From assembly GCF_000499845.2 (NCBI RefSeq), contig NC_023749.2, positions 46,446,108 through 46,510,107 of the forward strand: a DNA stretch of 64,000 nt, written 5' to 3'. Made by a program: the position numbers and the translations under genes. Source of the DNA: Phaseolus vulgaris (lineage: Eukaryota > Streptophyta > Magnoliopsida > Fabales > Fabaceae). The notes under the pieces are model-generated. The model saw only the letters and a program-made list of their open reading frames with translations, had not been told where the DNA came from and made no database searches. Positions 1 through 11,040 of the stretch are shown in pieces. Within the stretch, counting starts at the first letter, position 1. Every line of letters starts with the position of its first letter.

Positions 1-200
1 CCTAAACCCTAAGTCCTATGTTGTATAAAGTTGTTGATGAGTCAATTTTTAAAAGATTTCGAGTGCATTAACTTCGAAGGATGCGTGAGACATTTTGAAA
101 AAAGGTGTTCAAGGGTGTCAATCGAGTTAAATAAATGCATTTTCAAAACTCTACGAGGAGAGTTTGAGGCCATGAGAATGAAGGATTCATAAGATGTATC
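1..200 (+). pseudogene. Ty1/copia gag (UBN2-type) fragment, copy A
   Basis: From about position 20 the plus strand reads like the middle of a copia gag polyprotein (the UBN2 region: residues like 'CINFEGCVRHFEKRCSRVS' then 'LRREFEAMRMKDS' in the sister copy at 3262-3400). No start or downstream gag survives. The same piece recurs at 3262-3420 and 38230-38450. The first 12 bases resemble two plant telomere units (CCTAAACCCTAA), but the window edge prevents judging this. The fragment abuts a gypsy gag fragment on the other strand, so it is an old rearranged remnant. Confidence 0.6.
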
Positions 201-1390
201 TAGTTTATTACTCGTATGCAAATGATAGCCAATAAATTCTTTTTTTTTTCTTCCTCTTCTCCATCATATTCATTTTTTCTTTCCTTGTCTTTTTTCTCCT
301 CATAAGCAACCAAATTGTCACCATTCCTCTCTCCTATAACTATAACCAAATTGACTTGACTTACATTGCTCCTTGGGATTCGTCTCTGTGTTGGCTGAAA
401 ATTGACCATTATGTGGATCCGCCAACTGCTTCCCACCCGTCTCTCTAAATTTCTAATTTAAGCTTCAATATTCTTCTGATTGGAATGCAAAGCTTGCATG
501 AATTTTTTCAATGTATCCTCCAATGTACTCGTTCTCTTCTGAACTGAAGGATAAAGTGGTTGTTGTTGAAAATGAGGTTGTGTGTTGGATGGATTAGCAT
601 CTTTCCATCCAAAACCTTGATTCTGATTGCTTCTCCAACCTTGATGCATATTATTTTGATATTTGTTGTTGGAGAAACCTTGTCTTCCCTGGTTGCTCTA
701 TAATTAATCTCCTCTTCAGATGGATTATTTTGGTAAGAACAATGACCATTTGGGTTGTCACTTCCACAAAAATCACACCTCATTCGTTGATGTTGACTCT
801 AACAAGAATGCGCATCTTGTATTTGTTGTGGCAACTTAGACATTTGCTTGGTCAAAGCTTTAATCTACTGTGTCAGGATTTTGTTTTGAGTCAAAATCAC
901 ATCTAAAGTATTAAGGTCCAACGTCCATTTCTTTTGCTCGATCTGTCTATCATTATGGGGGGCTTGATTGCCTGTTGATGTCATTGCATCAATAATCTTT
1001 GTCGCTTGTTCTACATTGACAACCATCATCCTACCACCAACTGCAGCGTCTTGATGCATTTTTGTGTCAGATCTAAGGTCATTATGAAAGATGTTCAATT
1101 ATGCAATATCTTCAAACTCATGATTTGGACATTTTCTTAGCATCACTCTAAACCTTTCCCATGCTTCACAAAAGACTTCATCTAATCCTTGTCTAAACAT
1201 AGAAATATCAGACTTTGATTTGATGTAGCGGGATAGTGGAAAAAATCTCTATAAAACTTTATCCTGTACATCTTTCCAACTGGTGAGACTCTGATTCAGA
1301 TGGAGTTTGAGTCATTCCTTCATTTTTTATACCAATAGGAAACGAACGCAAATAAACATATTCTATATCACCTGATTGAAATACAATTCA
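200..1390 (-). pseudogene. Ty3/gypsy gag fragment, copy A
   Basis: Reading right to left, the minus strand gives a plant gypsy gag in several frames: a gag-core region with Phe/Arg-rich text (1390-1100), then 'AAVGGRMMVVNVEQATKIID', then 'LTKQMSKLPQQ', a CX2C-type zinc-knuckle stretch 'MRCDFCGSDNPNGHCSYQN' near 730-780, and a hinge ending in 'TLEDTLKKFMQALHSNQKN'. Frames are broken several times and there is no protease or polymerase. This piece is uninterrupted and matches the split copy at 9731-10405 plus 16194-16780, which makes it the empty-site reference for two insertions. Confidence 0.75.
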
Positions 1391-1987
1391 TGTATGTACA
1401 TAAAATGTTACTTGATTTATGGAACATCTTCAACTCAGTTACTGAAAAGAATTGTATACATTCATGCTCCAAATGGTGTGATACTACATCTATCCTCATA
1501 CTTTACTTTCAATTTAGATGAGATTAAGTATTTTAACTATTGTGTTGATAACATATAGCGAGGTTTAGTTCCTATGAATGGTTTCGACTAAAATAAAAAT
1601 GGTAGAAAAATAATAAACAATTCTCTTTTTACCAATCAAACTATAAATCTTATTGATTATATTCTTTGAAAATTGAATAAAGTTGTAACAGTAGAAGAAA
1701 AATTGAGAATGTGAGAAAGGAAAGGAAACAACAGTAAAACACGTGTATTGAATTACAAAAGATGTTACTTTGATTTTGTTATTACTGCTTTAGAAAAAAA
1801 AAACTGATATAATCTTAAAATTTAAAAAATAAAATAATAAAATGAGATATAGTAATAAGAGTAAAATTGAAAAAAAAATTGTAGAGACAAAAAATGATTT
1901 CAAAACAATTTAAAGACCAATATTTTTATAGATTACATATTTATAAGGTTGTAATTAAAAGCGAGATATATTTAACGTTTTTGGCGA
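1391..1987. other. AT-rich spacer, no gene seen
   Basis: The homology to gag copy B stops near 1385. What follows is AT-rich, with short ORFs on both strands that resemble nothing I know. I see no repeat structure or RNA gene here. Confidence 0.5.
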
Positions 1988-3160
1988 TTTTTTTCTCTAA
2001 GCAAAGAATTAAATAAAATAAAAGAAGTACTTTAGGGTACCTTGACCCATAATTCCCTACATCAACCTTAGATAAAGGTTTTATAAACATAACACCCTAC
2101 AGGTATCCCAAACATATTATAAAGAAAGGTAAAGACCAATGCCTAATACTCCCAAACAGAACCACACCCATTACCCAACAAACCATTATTCTCTACACCG
2201 AATTGAGATCCCGAAACAGAAGCTTCTGAACCTGGTTTGCACCAGTACGTAAAAAAAAGACAAAAAAAACTAATCGGTGTCACCACGTGTCCCCTCATTA
2301 AACAACCAACACAACACCACATACAAATCAAAGTCACAGTGCCATAGATAAAACATAACTACATAGTTTTCTTAAACTACAACAGAACCATCAACTTTTG
2401 ATCCATGAAATAGGTTTCCTACTCCCCCATACGGCTTCCAAGCCAGACACTTGACTTAAAGAGTTCTAAGAAAAAGAGTTGTCCTGACATTCTATTGCTT
2501 CCATGATTTAGTTACATTTTTATTGCTTCCAGTCACAGTCCCTATGTATCGTACCATCCAGAAACAATCTCCTTCTTCCTTATTATACTGCTAAACACAA
2601 GTCAGCACTTCTCTTCCTTCCACTCTGCTTCCCTTGCCCTACATATGCTGACCAGAAGTGCTTCTTTGCTTTACAAAGTTTAACCTCTTTGAACGCCTTA
2701 TAATCTCACATAACCCCGCTTCACTCAACCCTGCGTCGAACAACAGAAATTTGTTACGCAACATGTCCCGGTACCAAACCTGCATCTCCGCACCACACGA
2801 TCCATCAGAGCCTCCCAGCTATTAATAACAGACTATAGCAGATACTCTTAGTCCAACATATCTGGATTTTTCCTTTCGTTCTAAATTCCAGTAACCCCCT
2901 CTCTTCTAGCTCGTGTATCAACAACTTCCACTTCAATAACTTTGTAGACACAGACCGGGATTGAGAACGCAATCAGAAAATGAATAGTTAAAAACGTAAG
3001 TCCCATGCTTCAACCTTAACCACAGATAGTTGTGCTAAGTGAAATATTTCTTCAGCATCAACTACCCCTTTTTTAAACACAACCAAGTTAATCGCAACTC
3101 ATACTTCCTTCCATACCTGATTTTGTTTGAAAGATAAGTGAACTAAGTGAAAGCTCTTAA
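1988..3160 (-). mobile_element. Decayed LINE 3' region (possible)
   Basis: A short poly-T run at about 1989-1995 is followed by 'AATTAAATAAAATAAAAG' and then a GGTACC...TTGACCC motif. The same order (poly-T, A/T-rich linker, GGGATACTTCAGGGG/GGGGTAGTTCAACCC) marks the 3' ends of the two clearer LINEs at 29910 and 35164, so this looks like the 3' tail of a minus-strand LINE. The body is C/T-rich, unlike its AT-rich surroundings. No ORF survives and I could not find a target-site duplication. The upper limit is a guess. Confidence 0.35.
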
Positions 3161-3261
3161 AGTGGTTCATAAGGTCCTTGTGTTGAACAGACAAGATACT
3201 TATCCACCTGAGACAAATTGACCACACTTTTTGTGCTAAGATACAAGACAGAAAAAGATGG

Positions 3262-3420
3262 TGATTTCGGGTGCATTAACTTCGAAGGATGCGTGAGACA
3301 TTTTGAAAAAAGGTGTTCAAGAGTGTCAATCGAGTTAAATAAATGTGTTTTCAAAACTCTACGAAGAGAGTTTGAGGCCATGAGAATGAAGGATTCATAA
3401 GATGTATCTAGTTTATTACT
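3262..3420 (+). pseudogene. Ty1/copia gag fragment, copy B
   Basis: About 285 bases from 3262 onward repeat positions 55-340 with few differences; the first 160 of these are the copia gag piece (plus strand, same residues as copy A). The rest is the start of the gypsy gag hinge, which is cut at 3545 by the CACTA insertion and resumes at 9731. Confidence 0.6.
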
Positions 3421-3825
3421 CGTATGCAAATGATAGCCAATAAATTCTTTTTTTTTTCTTCCTCTTCTCCATCATACTCATTTTTTCTTTCCTCATCTTT
3501 TTTCTCCTCATAAGCAACCAAATTGTTACCATTCCTCTCTCCTATCACTACAAGAAAAATCCAATTTATCTACGGACGAAATCCGTAGGTAGCAGCCAAA
3601 AAATCCGTAGGTAAATCAACAATACCTACGGATTACCCACGAAAAAAATCCGTATGTATACTGTAGTAGGTGGGACTCGAAGCTTTAACCATTAAACCAA
3701 TCAAGTTTTGTTGTGATGTTATGATTATTATTATATTTATGAGTATGATTATCAATATTAATATAATTAATAAAATAAAAATTATAACATTTTTCATATA
3801 TTTAATATCATCATTATTATTAATA

Positions 3826-3858
3826 CTAGCGGGAACACAGGCGCTCTCGCGCCTGTGT
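3826..3858 (-). other. Helitron 3' terminus: hairpin and CTAG end
   Basis: Arms ACACAGGCGC (3835-3844) and GCGCCTGTGT (3849-3858) pair perfectly around a TCTC loop (plus-strand reading). The CTAG end lies at 3826-3829 and is followed on the minus strand by T. The hairpin is strikingly GC-rich in AT-rich DNA. In Helitrons this structure marks the termination point of rolling-circle strand transfer. Confidence 0.85.
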
Positions 3859-4357
3859 ATCCGCATTTTTTTATTTGTTCATTTATATGTATTTATATTT
3901 AATATTAAAATTAAAATAAAAAAAATGTTATTATTCACATACATATATTAACAATATAAATTTATAATACATTATGAATAAAAAAATGACATTATCATCA
4001 TCATTATGTAAAATCATTATACCTTGATGTCAATTGGCTTAACCAATGCGAATGATTGATCATTCTTATAATTGTTCTCGTCTTTACATATTTTGTTTCT
4101 ACGAAAGAATGTCAATTATGAATAAATTGTAAAATACACACATATATATGCAATATACATATATTGATAATTACCTGTTTGTGTAGATAAATGTGTGAAT
4201 GCCCTGTCTTGTATATTATGTTACCTTTGATATATATATATATAAGAAATAGTGTAAGTAGAACAATAACCTATACTTATTTTTATGTGTCACACATAAA
4301 TAAAACGAACAATACTTGATTTTGTGATAACAAAATATCTTTATAAACAACATTTTT

Positions 4358-5575
4358 TTAAAAATTTCCATCTTCTCCCTCAAGGTGAAATTCTTTAATA
4401 AGAATTTTTGTTGAAGCTTGAGAAACACCTCTTGATAGTGCAACATATAATTGATCATGACTAAAAACGTGTCGTGGAAGGTAAATTCCAACATTAGGTA
4501 TAGTTTGTCCCTGTGGTTTATTTATAGTAATGGCAAAACTTAATTTCACAGGAAATTGTTTCCTAATAAGCACAAATGGGAGACCTGCACTTTCTGTTGT
4601 TTTGTGTTTAATTCTTGGTAAGAAAGATATTTTTCCAGCATGTTGACCTATCAAGATTTCAACATCCAACATGTTCATGTAGAACCCACGACACAATAAT
4701 CTCGTCCCATTACATAACCCAGATTTAGGGTCTATGTTTCACAACAACATTAATGGTGCACCTTTTTTAAGCTTTAAAATATAAGGTGGCAAGCCACCTG
4801 GAGCAATGGAGTGCAAGTACTCTTGTTGATATAGACTATGTGTGTCTCCTTCAACTTCATCAAATGACAATAGATTATGTTGTTCTCCTGGAAAATGATC
4901 GATAATCATGTTATTGAGTATTTCAACATCTTCATTTTTTGGAGTCAATATGGCTCTCTGAACCATATAAGATGCATCCCATGTATGAAATTGCAATTGG
5001 GGAAATGTTTCTTGTATAAGTTTTTGTATTGAACTTTCTCCTTCCCATGGTATTGCTAGTTCCTGGGGTATTTTCACCATATCATCAAGAATTGTAGGTT
5101 CAATCCCATCTCCAATGCGCATGAGGTATTCTGCAAAATTGTGATCTTGCAATGATCGCATGTTTTGTTGTAAATGCAATACCTTTGTGTTACTCCATAA
5201 AGGAGACTTAACAATACATGCAGAAATCATTTCTGCCTTTGTACCCTTTTGAACAACTGGTAGTACCTGGCGAAAATCTCCTCCTAATATCATCACTTTC
5301 CCCCAAATGGAGCATCACAATCTAGAATGTCCTTTAATGATCTATCTAATGCCTCTAAAGCATATCTATTAGTCATTGGTGCTTCATCCCAAATAATTGC
5401 GGTTGTTTCTCTTGGTAGCTTTGCAAGATCAGATTGTTTGCTTATTGAACAAAAGGAACCAACTTCTACATTAATAGGTATCTTAAATCGAGAATGTGCA
5501 GTTCGACCACCAGGTAATAATGTTGCAGTTCGACCACCATGGTCATTCTTCGTCTTATGTTTGCAATATTTAGCT
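4358..5575 (-). pseudogene. PIF1-like helicase domain of Helitron RepHel, broken
   Basis: Minus-strand frames give the C-terminal half of a plant Helitron PIF1-like DNA helicase. In order: a Walker-B-like 'IIWDEAPM' (about 5390), 'MILGGDFRQVLPVV' (5295-5255), 'LQQNMRS', a region ending in 'PPYILKLKKGAPLMLL', then 'GLCNGTRLLCRGF', 'SFAITINKPQGQTI' and 'QLYVALSRGVS' (about 4445). This order matches helicase motifs II to VI. The reading frame is lost near 5290, and a TGA at 4739-4741 interrupts an otherwise continuous frame to 4358. The TGA fits a CGA-to-TGA change. Motif I (the Walker A loop) and the Rep nuclease are missing. It lies next to the Helitron 3' end, as expected for RepHel. Confidence 0.8.
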
Positions 5576-5639
5576 TCAAGTTTGGTTTTGTCGTTCTACT
5601 CTTCGATCTTTTGTATTTATATTTTTTATTTTGTTGTGT

Positions 5640-6560
5640 AATGTATTAAAATGTAGAAAAATAATAAACATTAGAAAAATTATTTAAAAAATTCTAAAAT
5701 ATAAATCAAAACTAAAAGCAAAACAAATTATAAAAACACTATTGCAAACAAATAAAGAAAACCAAGAATCAATAATGCAATGCAAACATACATACAGCAA
5801 GAAAAAAAAATTAGTATGTGACAGAAAATAGATAGCTAAATTAAAAATATTTTAAGAAAATATTTTACAAAATGTGAAAATAAATATATAAAATATGATA
5901 ATATTTAAAAAACACTTTGATCTATATATTAAATATTGTTTATGTAAATGAAAAAATATAATTAAGAAATATCTTCATAAAATAATTCGCAAAATGTAAA
6001 AATAAATATATAAAATATGATAATATTTTCAAAAACATTTTCATCAATATATTATTTAAAAAAGTAGCATAAAAAAATATCTTTAGAGAATATTTTTCAA
6101 AATGTGAAAATAAATGTATAAAAAGCACTTATATTTTTCATTTGGTTATGTAATGTATTAAAATGTAAAAAAATAATAATAAACATTAGAATAATTATTT
6201 AAAAAATTCTAAAATATAAATCAATACTAAAAGCACAACAAATTATAAAAACACTGTTGCAATGCAAACATACATATAGCAAGAAAAAAAAAAGTATGGG
6301 ACAGAAAATAGATAGCTAAATTAAAAATATTTTACGAAATATGAAAATAAATACATAAAATATGATAATATTTAAAAAATATTTTTATGTATATATTATT
6401 TAATATTATTTATTTAGATGGAAAAAATAGATAGCGTAAATAAAAATATATTCAGAATATATTTTTCAAAATGTGAAAATAAATATATAAAATATGAAAA
6501 TATTTAAAAAAAACATTTTAATCCATATATTTATTTAATAGTATTTATTCAAATTTTATT
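5640..6560. repeat. AT-rich tandem duplications inside the Helitron
   Basis: A block beginning TGTAATGTATTAAAATGTA at about 5636 recurs at about 6145 with the same internal order (ATTCTAAAATATAAATCAA, AGCAAGAAAAAAAAA, GACAGAAAATAGATAGCTAA). Shorter sub-repeats with TTTTTCAAAATGTGAAAATAAA lie between. No coding potential is seen. Confidence 0.6.
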
Positions 6561-6569
6561 ATTTAATAG

Positions 6570-7560
6570 TATTTTATTCAAATTTTATCTTTATATTTAT
6601 GTTCTATTTTATTATTTTAAAAATATATGAGAGGAGATATTTTTTATTTTGTGACTTCTTTATTTTTAAAAACTAAATTTTGAATTTTAAATATTAAATT
6701 TTAAATTTTAAATTTTAAATTTTAAATTCCCTATATATAGGGGATCTCCTCTTAACTACCATTTTAAATTTAAAATAGTGAATTTTAAATTATGAATTTT
6801 AAATATTAAATATTCAATTTTAAATTTTAAATTTTAAATTTTAAATTACCTATATAAGAGATCTCTTCTTAACTACCATTTAAAATTTTGAATAAATTTT
6901 ATCCTTATATTTATGTTTTATTTTATTATTTTAAAAATATATGAGAGGAGATATTTTTTATTTTGTAACTTCTTTATTTTTAAAAACTAAATCTTGAATT
7001 TTAAATATTAAATATTAAATTTTAAATTTTAAATTTTAAATTACCTATATATAGGGAATCTCCTCTTAACTACCATTTTAAATTTAAAATAGTGAATTTT
7101 AAATTATGAATTTTAAATATTAAATTTTAAATTTTAAATTTTAAATTACCTATATAGTAGATCTCCTCTTAACTACCATTTAAAATTTAAAATTTTGAAT
7201 TTTGAATTTAACATTTAATTATTAATTTTTGTAAAAACTAAATTTTGAATTTTAAATATTAAATTTTAAATTACCGGAATCTCCTCTTAACTACCATTTA
7301 AAATTTAAAATTTAAAATTTTGAATTTGAAGTTGAAATTTTTAATATTTAATTTTTAATAAATTTCGTATACGTTTTATGTACTAATAAATTTTAAATAT
7401 TAAATATTAAATTTTAAATTTAAATTATCTATATATAGGGAATCTCCTTTTAACTACCATTTTAAATTTAAATTAGTGAATTTTAAATTTGAAATTTGAA
7501 ATTTTGAATTTTGAATATTTAATTTTTAATTTTTAATTTCGTATACGTTTTATGTACTAA
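6570..7560. repeat. Array of Helitron-end-like repeats
   Basis: Six times (about 6726, 6845, 7042, 7148, 7275 and 7425) the plus strand carries a CCTATATATAGGG...ATCTCCTCTTAACTACCAT motif, some copies shortened, set in AAATTTTAAATTTTAAA-type sequence. The same motif forms the first 45 bases of the Helitron on the minus strand (8393 inward: CCTATATATATAAAGGGG, then TTCTTAACTACCAT). The internal copies are therefore inverted relative to the real end. None keeps the TCTA start. A larger 300-bp duplication (6570-6670 versus 6890-6990) underlies part of the array. Confidence 0.7.
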
Positions 7561-7964
7561 TACTAACATATTAATTAATATAATAGGTTAAGAAAATCAT
7601 CGTAATCCCTAAACCCCTGATAAACAGTTTTCGAATTCTAAGGAACAAACCATAATCCCTGCAACTCACCCATCACTGCAATGCCTCTCAATCACTATCC
7701 TTTAGATGGAAACTTCCTATATGTTTTCTCATATAGTAATCCCTCTCATTGGTGCAGTTTTTTATGTTACTTGATTTCTCTTTCAATTTTTTAATAGTTC
7801 TATTTGTTTGTGTGAGCACAATAATTATAATATTGTCATCATATAATGCCAAAGACATTCATAAATGAATAATCAATAAAAGTAAAATCAGAATATATAC
7901 TTTATAGTTGAAAACTGGAACGGAAGTGGTTCTGGAACGGAAGTGGTTCTGGAACTTGCGACTT

Positions 7965-8260
7965 CTGGTAATTTGAATTTGAAAACAGAAAGTTTGATGG
8001 GATAGGAGAGAAAGATGATAGAAAATTTGATGGAATAAAAGTGAACATGACTGGGAGAAAAATATTATATAAATTTTGATGGAATAAAAGTGAAGATGAT
8101 CGGGAGAAAAAAGAGGATAGAAAGTTTGATGGGATAAAAGTGAAGATGAACCGGAGAAAAAGATGATAAAAAGTTTAATGAAAAGGAGAAAAAGATGATA
8201 GAAAGTTTGATGAGATAAAAGTGGAAGATGAATTGTAAAAAAAGATGCAATTGTAGAATG
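7965..8260. repeat. Tandem GA-rich repeat, about 60 bp unit
   Basis: Four to five imperfect copies of GAAAGTTTGATGGGATAAAA, GTGAAGATGA and GGGAGAAAAAGATGAT succeed each other just inside the Helitron 5' end. The minus-strand ORF over it is a low-complexity translation of the repeat, not a gene. Confidence 0.6.
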
Positions 8261-8393
8261 TTTAAACTCTTTGAGATATAAAATTTAAACTCTTTACAAA
8301 ATGATAAATAAAATAATAAGATATAAAGATAAAATTAAAATAAATTAAGATGGTAGTTAAGAAGAGAATCCCCTTTATATATATAGGTATAGA

Positions 8394-9060
8394 TTGTTAA
8401 ATATTATTAAAATTGTTAAATATTATTAATATTGTTAAATATTATTAATATTGTTAAATACTATTAATATTGTTAATACTATTAATATTGTTAAATATTA
8501 ATTTAATATTAATTTAACATTATTAAATATTATTAAATATTAATTTAATATATTATTAATATTGTTAAATATTACTAATATTGTTAAATATTATTAATAT
8601 TGTTAAATATTATTAATATTGTTAATTATTATTAATATTGTTAAATAATATTAAATATTTTTAATATTATTAAATATTACTAATATTATTAAATATTATT
8701 AATATTATTAAATATTATTAATATTATTAAATATTATTAATATTATTAAATATTATTAATATTATTAAATATTATTAATATTATTAAATATTATTAATAT
8801 TATTAAATATTATTAATATTATTAAATATTATTAATATTATTAATATTATTAATATTATTAAATATTATTAATATTATTAAATATTATTAATATTATTAA
8901 ATATTATTAATATTATTAAATATTATTAATATTATTAAATATTATTAATATTATTAAATATTATTAATATTATTAAATATTATTAATATTATTAAATATT
9001 ATTAAATATTATTAATATTATTAATATTATTAATATTATTAATATTATAAATATATATTA
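8394..9060. repeat. AT satellite, 19-bp unit (CACTA interior)
   Basis: The unit AAATATTATTAATATTATT repeats with almost no variation from about 8640 to 9000, flanked on the left by a variant with TTGTTAAATATTATTAATA. It belongs to the CACTA interior, starting at the base after the Helitron insertion. From 9060 to 9380 the sequence decays into irregular AT-rich DNA with no other feature. Confidence 0.85.
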
Positions 9061-9384
9061 CTATTATTAAATATTTATTAATATTAATAAATATTATAAA
9101 TAATGTTAATTTTATATATATTTTTATTAATAGTATTTATATTATTATTGTTATTATTACTCATATTATTAATTTTTTTATATTACTAATATCATTAATA
9201 CTATTATTATTATTAATATTATTTATATTATTAATATAATACTAATTATTTTATTTAAATTATTATATTAATATTAATAATATGTATAAATTAGTTATGA
9301 TTATTATTATTTATTAATATGAATTATGATTTTATAATTTTTCATATAATATTATATTTTTAATATTTTGTATATAATTATTAT

Positions 9385-9727
9385 GATAATAGTTGGTAGG
9401 TAATAGAGATCAGTGGGTGATAGTTCGTAGGTAATAGAGATTCGTGAGTAATAGTTGGTAGGTAATAGAGATTCGTAGGTAAAAGTTGGTAGGTAATAAG
9501 ATCCGTAGGTAATAGTTGGTAGGTAATACTGAATTTATCTACGGATTCATAATCCGTGGGTAATAGTTGGTAAGTAATGCTGAATTTACCTACGGATTCA
9601 GAATCTGTGGGTAATGTTCGTAGGTAATGTTGTTCGTAGGTAATATCCGTAGGTAATGCTAAATTTACCTACGGACTCAGATCCGTGGGTAAAAATCCGT
9701 AGATAATACTGATTTTTTTTTGTAGTG
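9385..9727. repeat. CACTA right subterminal repeats
   Basis: At least ten copies of GTAGGTAATA / ATCCGTAGGTAA and the inverse TACCTACGGAT are packed in about 330 bases before the right terminus. Three to four matching copies follow the left terminus (3560-3660). In CACTA elements such subterminal repeats bind the TNPA-type protein. Plus and minus orientations are interleaved, so strong foldback is possible. Confidence 0.75.
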
Positions 9728-9730
9728 TAT

Positions 9731-10405
9731 AACTATTACCAAATTGACTTGACTTACATTGCTCCTTGGGATTCGTCTGTGTGTTGGCTGAAAATTGACC
9801 ATTATGTGGATCCGCCAACTGCTTCCCACCTGTCTCTCTAAATTTCTAATTTAAGCTTCAATATTCTTCTGATTGGAATGCAAAGCTTCCATGAATTTTT
9901 TCAATGTATCCTCGAATGTACTCGTTCTCTTCTGAACTGAAGGATAAAGTGGTTGTTGTTAAAAATGAGGTTGTGTGTTGGATGGATTAGCATCTTTCCA
10001 TCCAAAACCTTGATTTTGATTGCTTCTCCAACTTTGATGCATATTATTTTGATATTTGTTGTTGGAGAAATCACCTTGTTTTCCCTAGTTGCTCATATAA
10101 TTAATCTCCTCTTCTATTCAGATGAATTATTCTGGTAAGAACAATGACCATTTGGGTTGTCACCTCCATAAAATCACACCTCATTCGTTGATGTTGACTC
10201 TAAAGAGAATGCGCAACTTGTATTTGTGTGTTAGCTTAGACATCTGATTGGTCAAAAAGCAAAGCTTTAATCTACTGTGTCAGGATTTTGTTTTGAGTCA
10301 AAATCGCATCTAAAGTATTAAGGTCCAACATTCATTTCTTTTGCTCAATCTATCTATCATTATGGGCTTGATTGACTGTTGATATCATTGCATCAATCAT
10401 CTTTG
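9731..10405 (-). pseudogene. Ty3/gypsy gag fragment, copy B part 1
   Basis: Continues copy B of the gag fragment after the CACTA insertion. It matches 338-1001 closely and includes the same hinge, zinc-knuckle and 'TLEDT' region, with more indels than copy A. It ends at CTTTG (10401-10405), where the copia element is inserted. Confidence 0.75.
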
Positions 10406-11028
10406 TGTAGTAAATTAGGCTTTAAAACGAACAAAAGATTTCCCTGAGGCGTGAGTAATCACTGTCCGTAAGGACTTATCCGCGGTGTATTGCGTAAGTC
10501 CCTCAGGATACAACAGGAACTTCCCGGTAATTTCCGAGGATCAGAACTAGCAAGTTTCTCTTTAAAAGAGTAATATCAAATAGAACCCAGAAATATTATA
10601 ATATTAAAATAAAGAGGAGAGAGAAAGTGAAAAATGGAAATTGGGGAAAGGAGAGGATGGTGATCGGAGGAAGAAGATGAAGAGGTGTGTGGGAGAGATG
10701 CGATTTCTGAATGAGGGAAACCCTTGCTTATATAGGGAAAATGGTAGCAGCCCAAACGGCCACAACCCACGTTCCAGCAGCCATTGGTGGCGCGATTTCA
10801 GGTTCCAACGACACCACTTCTTCAACCTCTGAAAATCCAACAAAGCAGGGGCAGAACGACTTCTCCACTGCAGCAACGATTCCGAAAGACCAGGTGAAGC
10901 AGAACATGCACTTGCAACGGTAACATTTCAGTTTTGGATTTCGCAACAAAAATCTCAATGCGTTTGATTTTAGGGTTTTCTCGCATGCCTTGTTTTTATT
11001 TGCAATACCGGAGCTTCGTTTTACAACA
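10406..11028 (-). repeat. Copia 3' LTR
   Basis: Starts TGTAG and ends ACAACA. It matches the other LTR with the same length and no gaps. It differs by one C/T at 10503, two G/A between 10645 and 10656, four transitions between 10811 and 10853, and one in the segment 10901-10910. The small ORFs on both strands of the LTR are shadows shared by both copies. Confidence 0.95.
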
Positions 11029-11040
11029 ATCCCCCACATA
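11029..11040 (-). other. Copia polypurine tract
   Basis: On the minus strand the sequence just before the 3' LTR is TATGTGGGGGAT, a typical plus-strand primer site of plant copia elements. Its position fixes the element's direction. Confidence 0.85.

Larger units (their letters stand above)
3826..8393 (-). mobile_element. Helitron (rolling-circle transposon) inside the CACTA element
   Basis: On the minus strand the 5' end reads A|TCTATACCTATATATA at 8393 and the 3' end reads ...CCCG CTAG|T at 3826, meeting the Helitron rules TC at the start, CTRR at the end, insertion between A and T. A perfect 10-bp hairpin lies 6 bases inside the 3' end (3835-3858). A PIF1-like helicase remnant lies in the 3' half in the right orientation. 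The Rep (HUH endonuclease) part is not visible, so the copy is defective. The remaining 2.8 kb is AT-rich repeat. Total 4,568 bp. Confidence 0.85.
3546..9727. mobile_element. CACTA (En/Spm-like) DNA transposon, non-autonomous, with nested Helitron
   Basis: The left end reads CACTACAAGAAAAATC and the right end is its inverse (read inward: CACTACAAAAAAAATC). Both ends are followed by the same subterminal motif (TCCGTAGGTA and its complement), as CACTA transposase-binding repeats usually are. The element is bordered by TAT at 3543-3545 and 9728-9730, a 3-bp target-site duplication typical of the superfamily. The uninterrupted gag copy A carries a single TAT at 335-337 in the same context, confirming the empty site. 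Subtracting the nested Helitron leaves about 1.6 kb with no TNPA/TNPD-like ORF, so it was moved by another copy's transposase. The interior is mostly an AT array. Confidence 0.9.

Noticed and set aside
1..14. Telomere-like CCTAAACCCTAA at the window start taken as a chromosome end
   Set aside because: Only two units, at the edge of the window, next to transposon fragments; an interstitial remnant at most.
5327..5641. 104-codon plus-strand ORF
   Set aside because: Shadow of the PIF1-like helicase, whose conserved motifs read on the minus strand.
8394..9060. AT repeat array considered as a CRISPR array or replication origin
   Set aside because: There are no spacers and the units are contiguous; it is a simple satellite inside a transposon in plant nuclear DNA.
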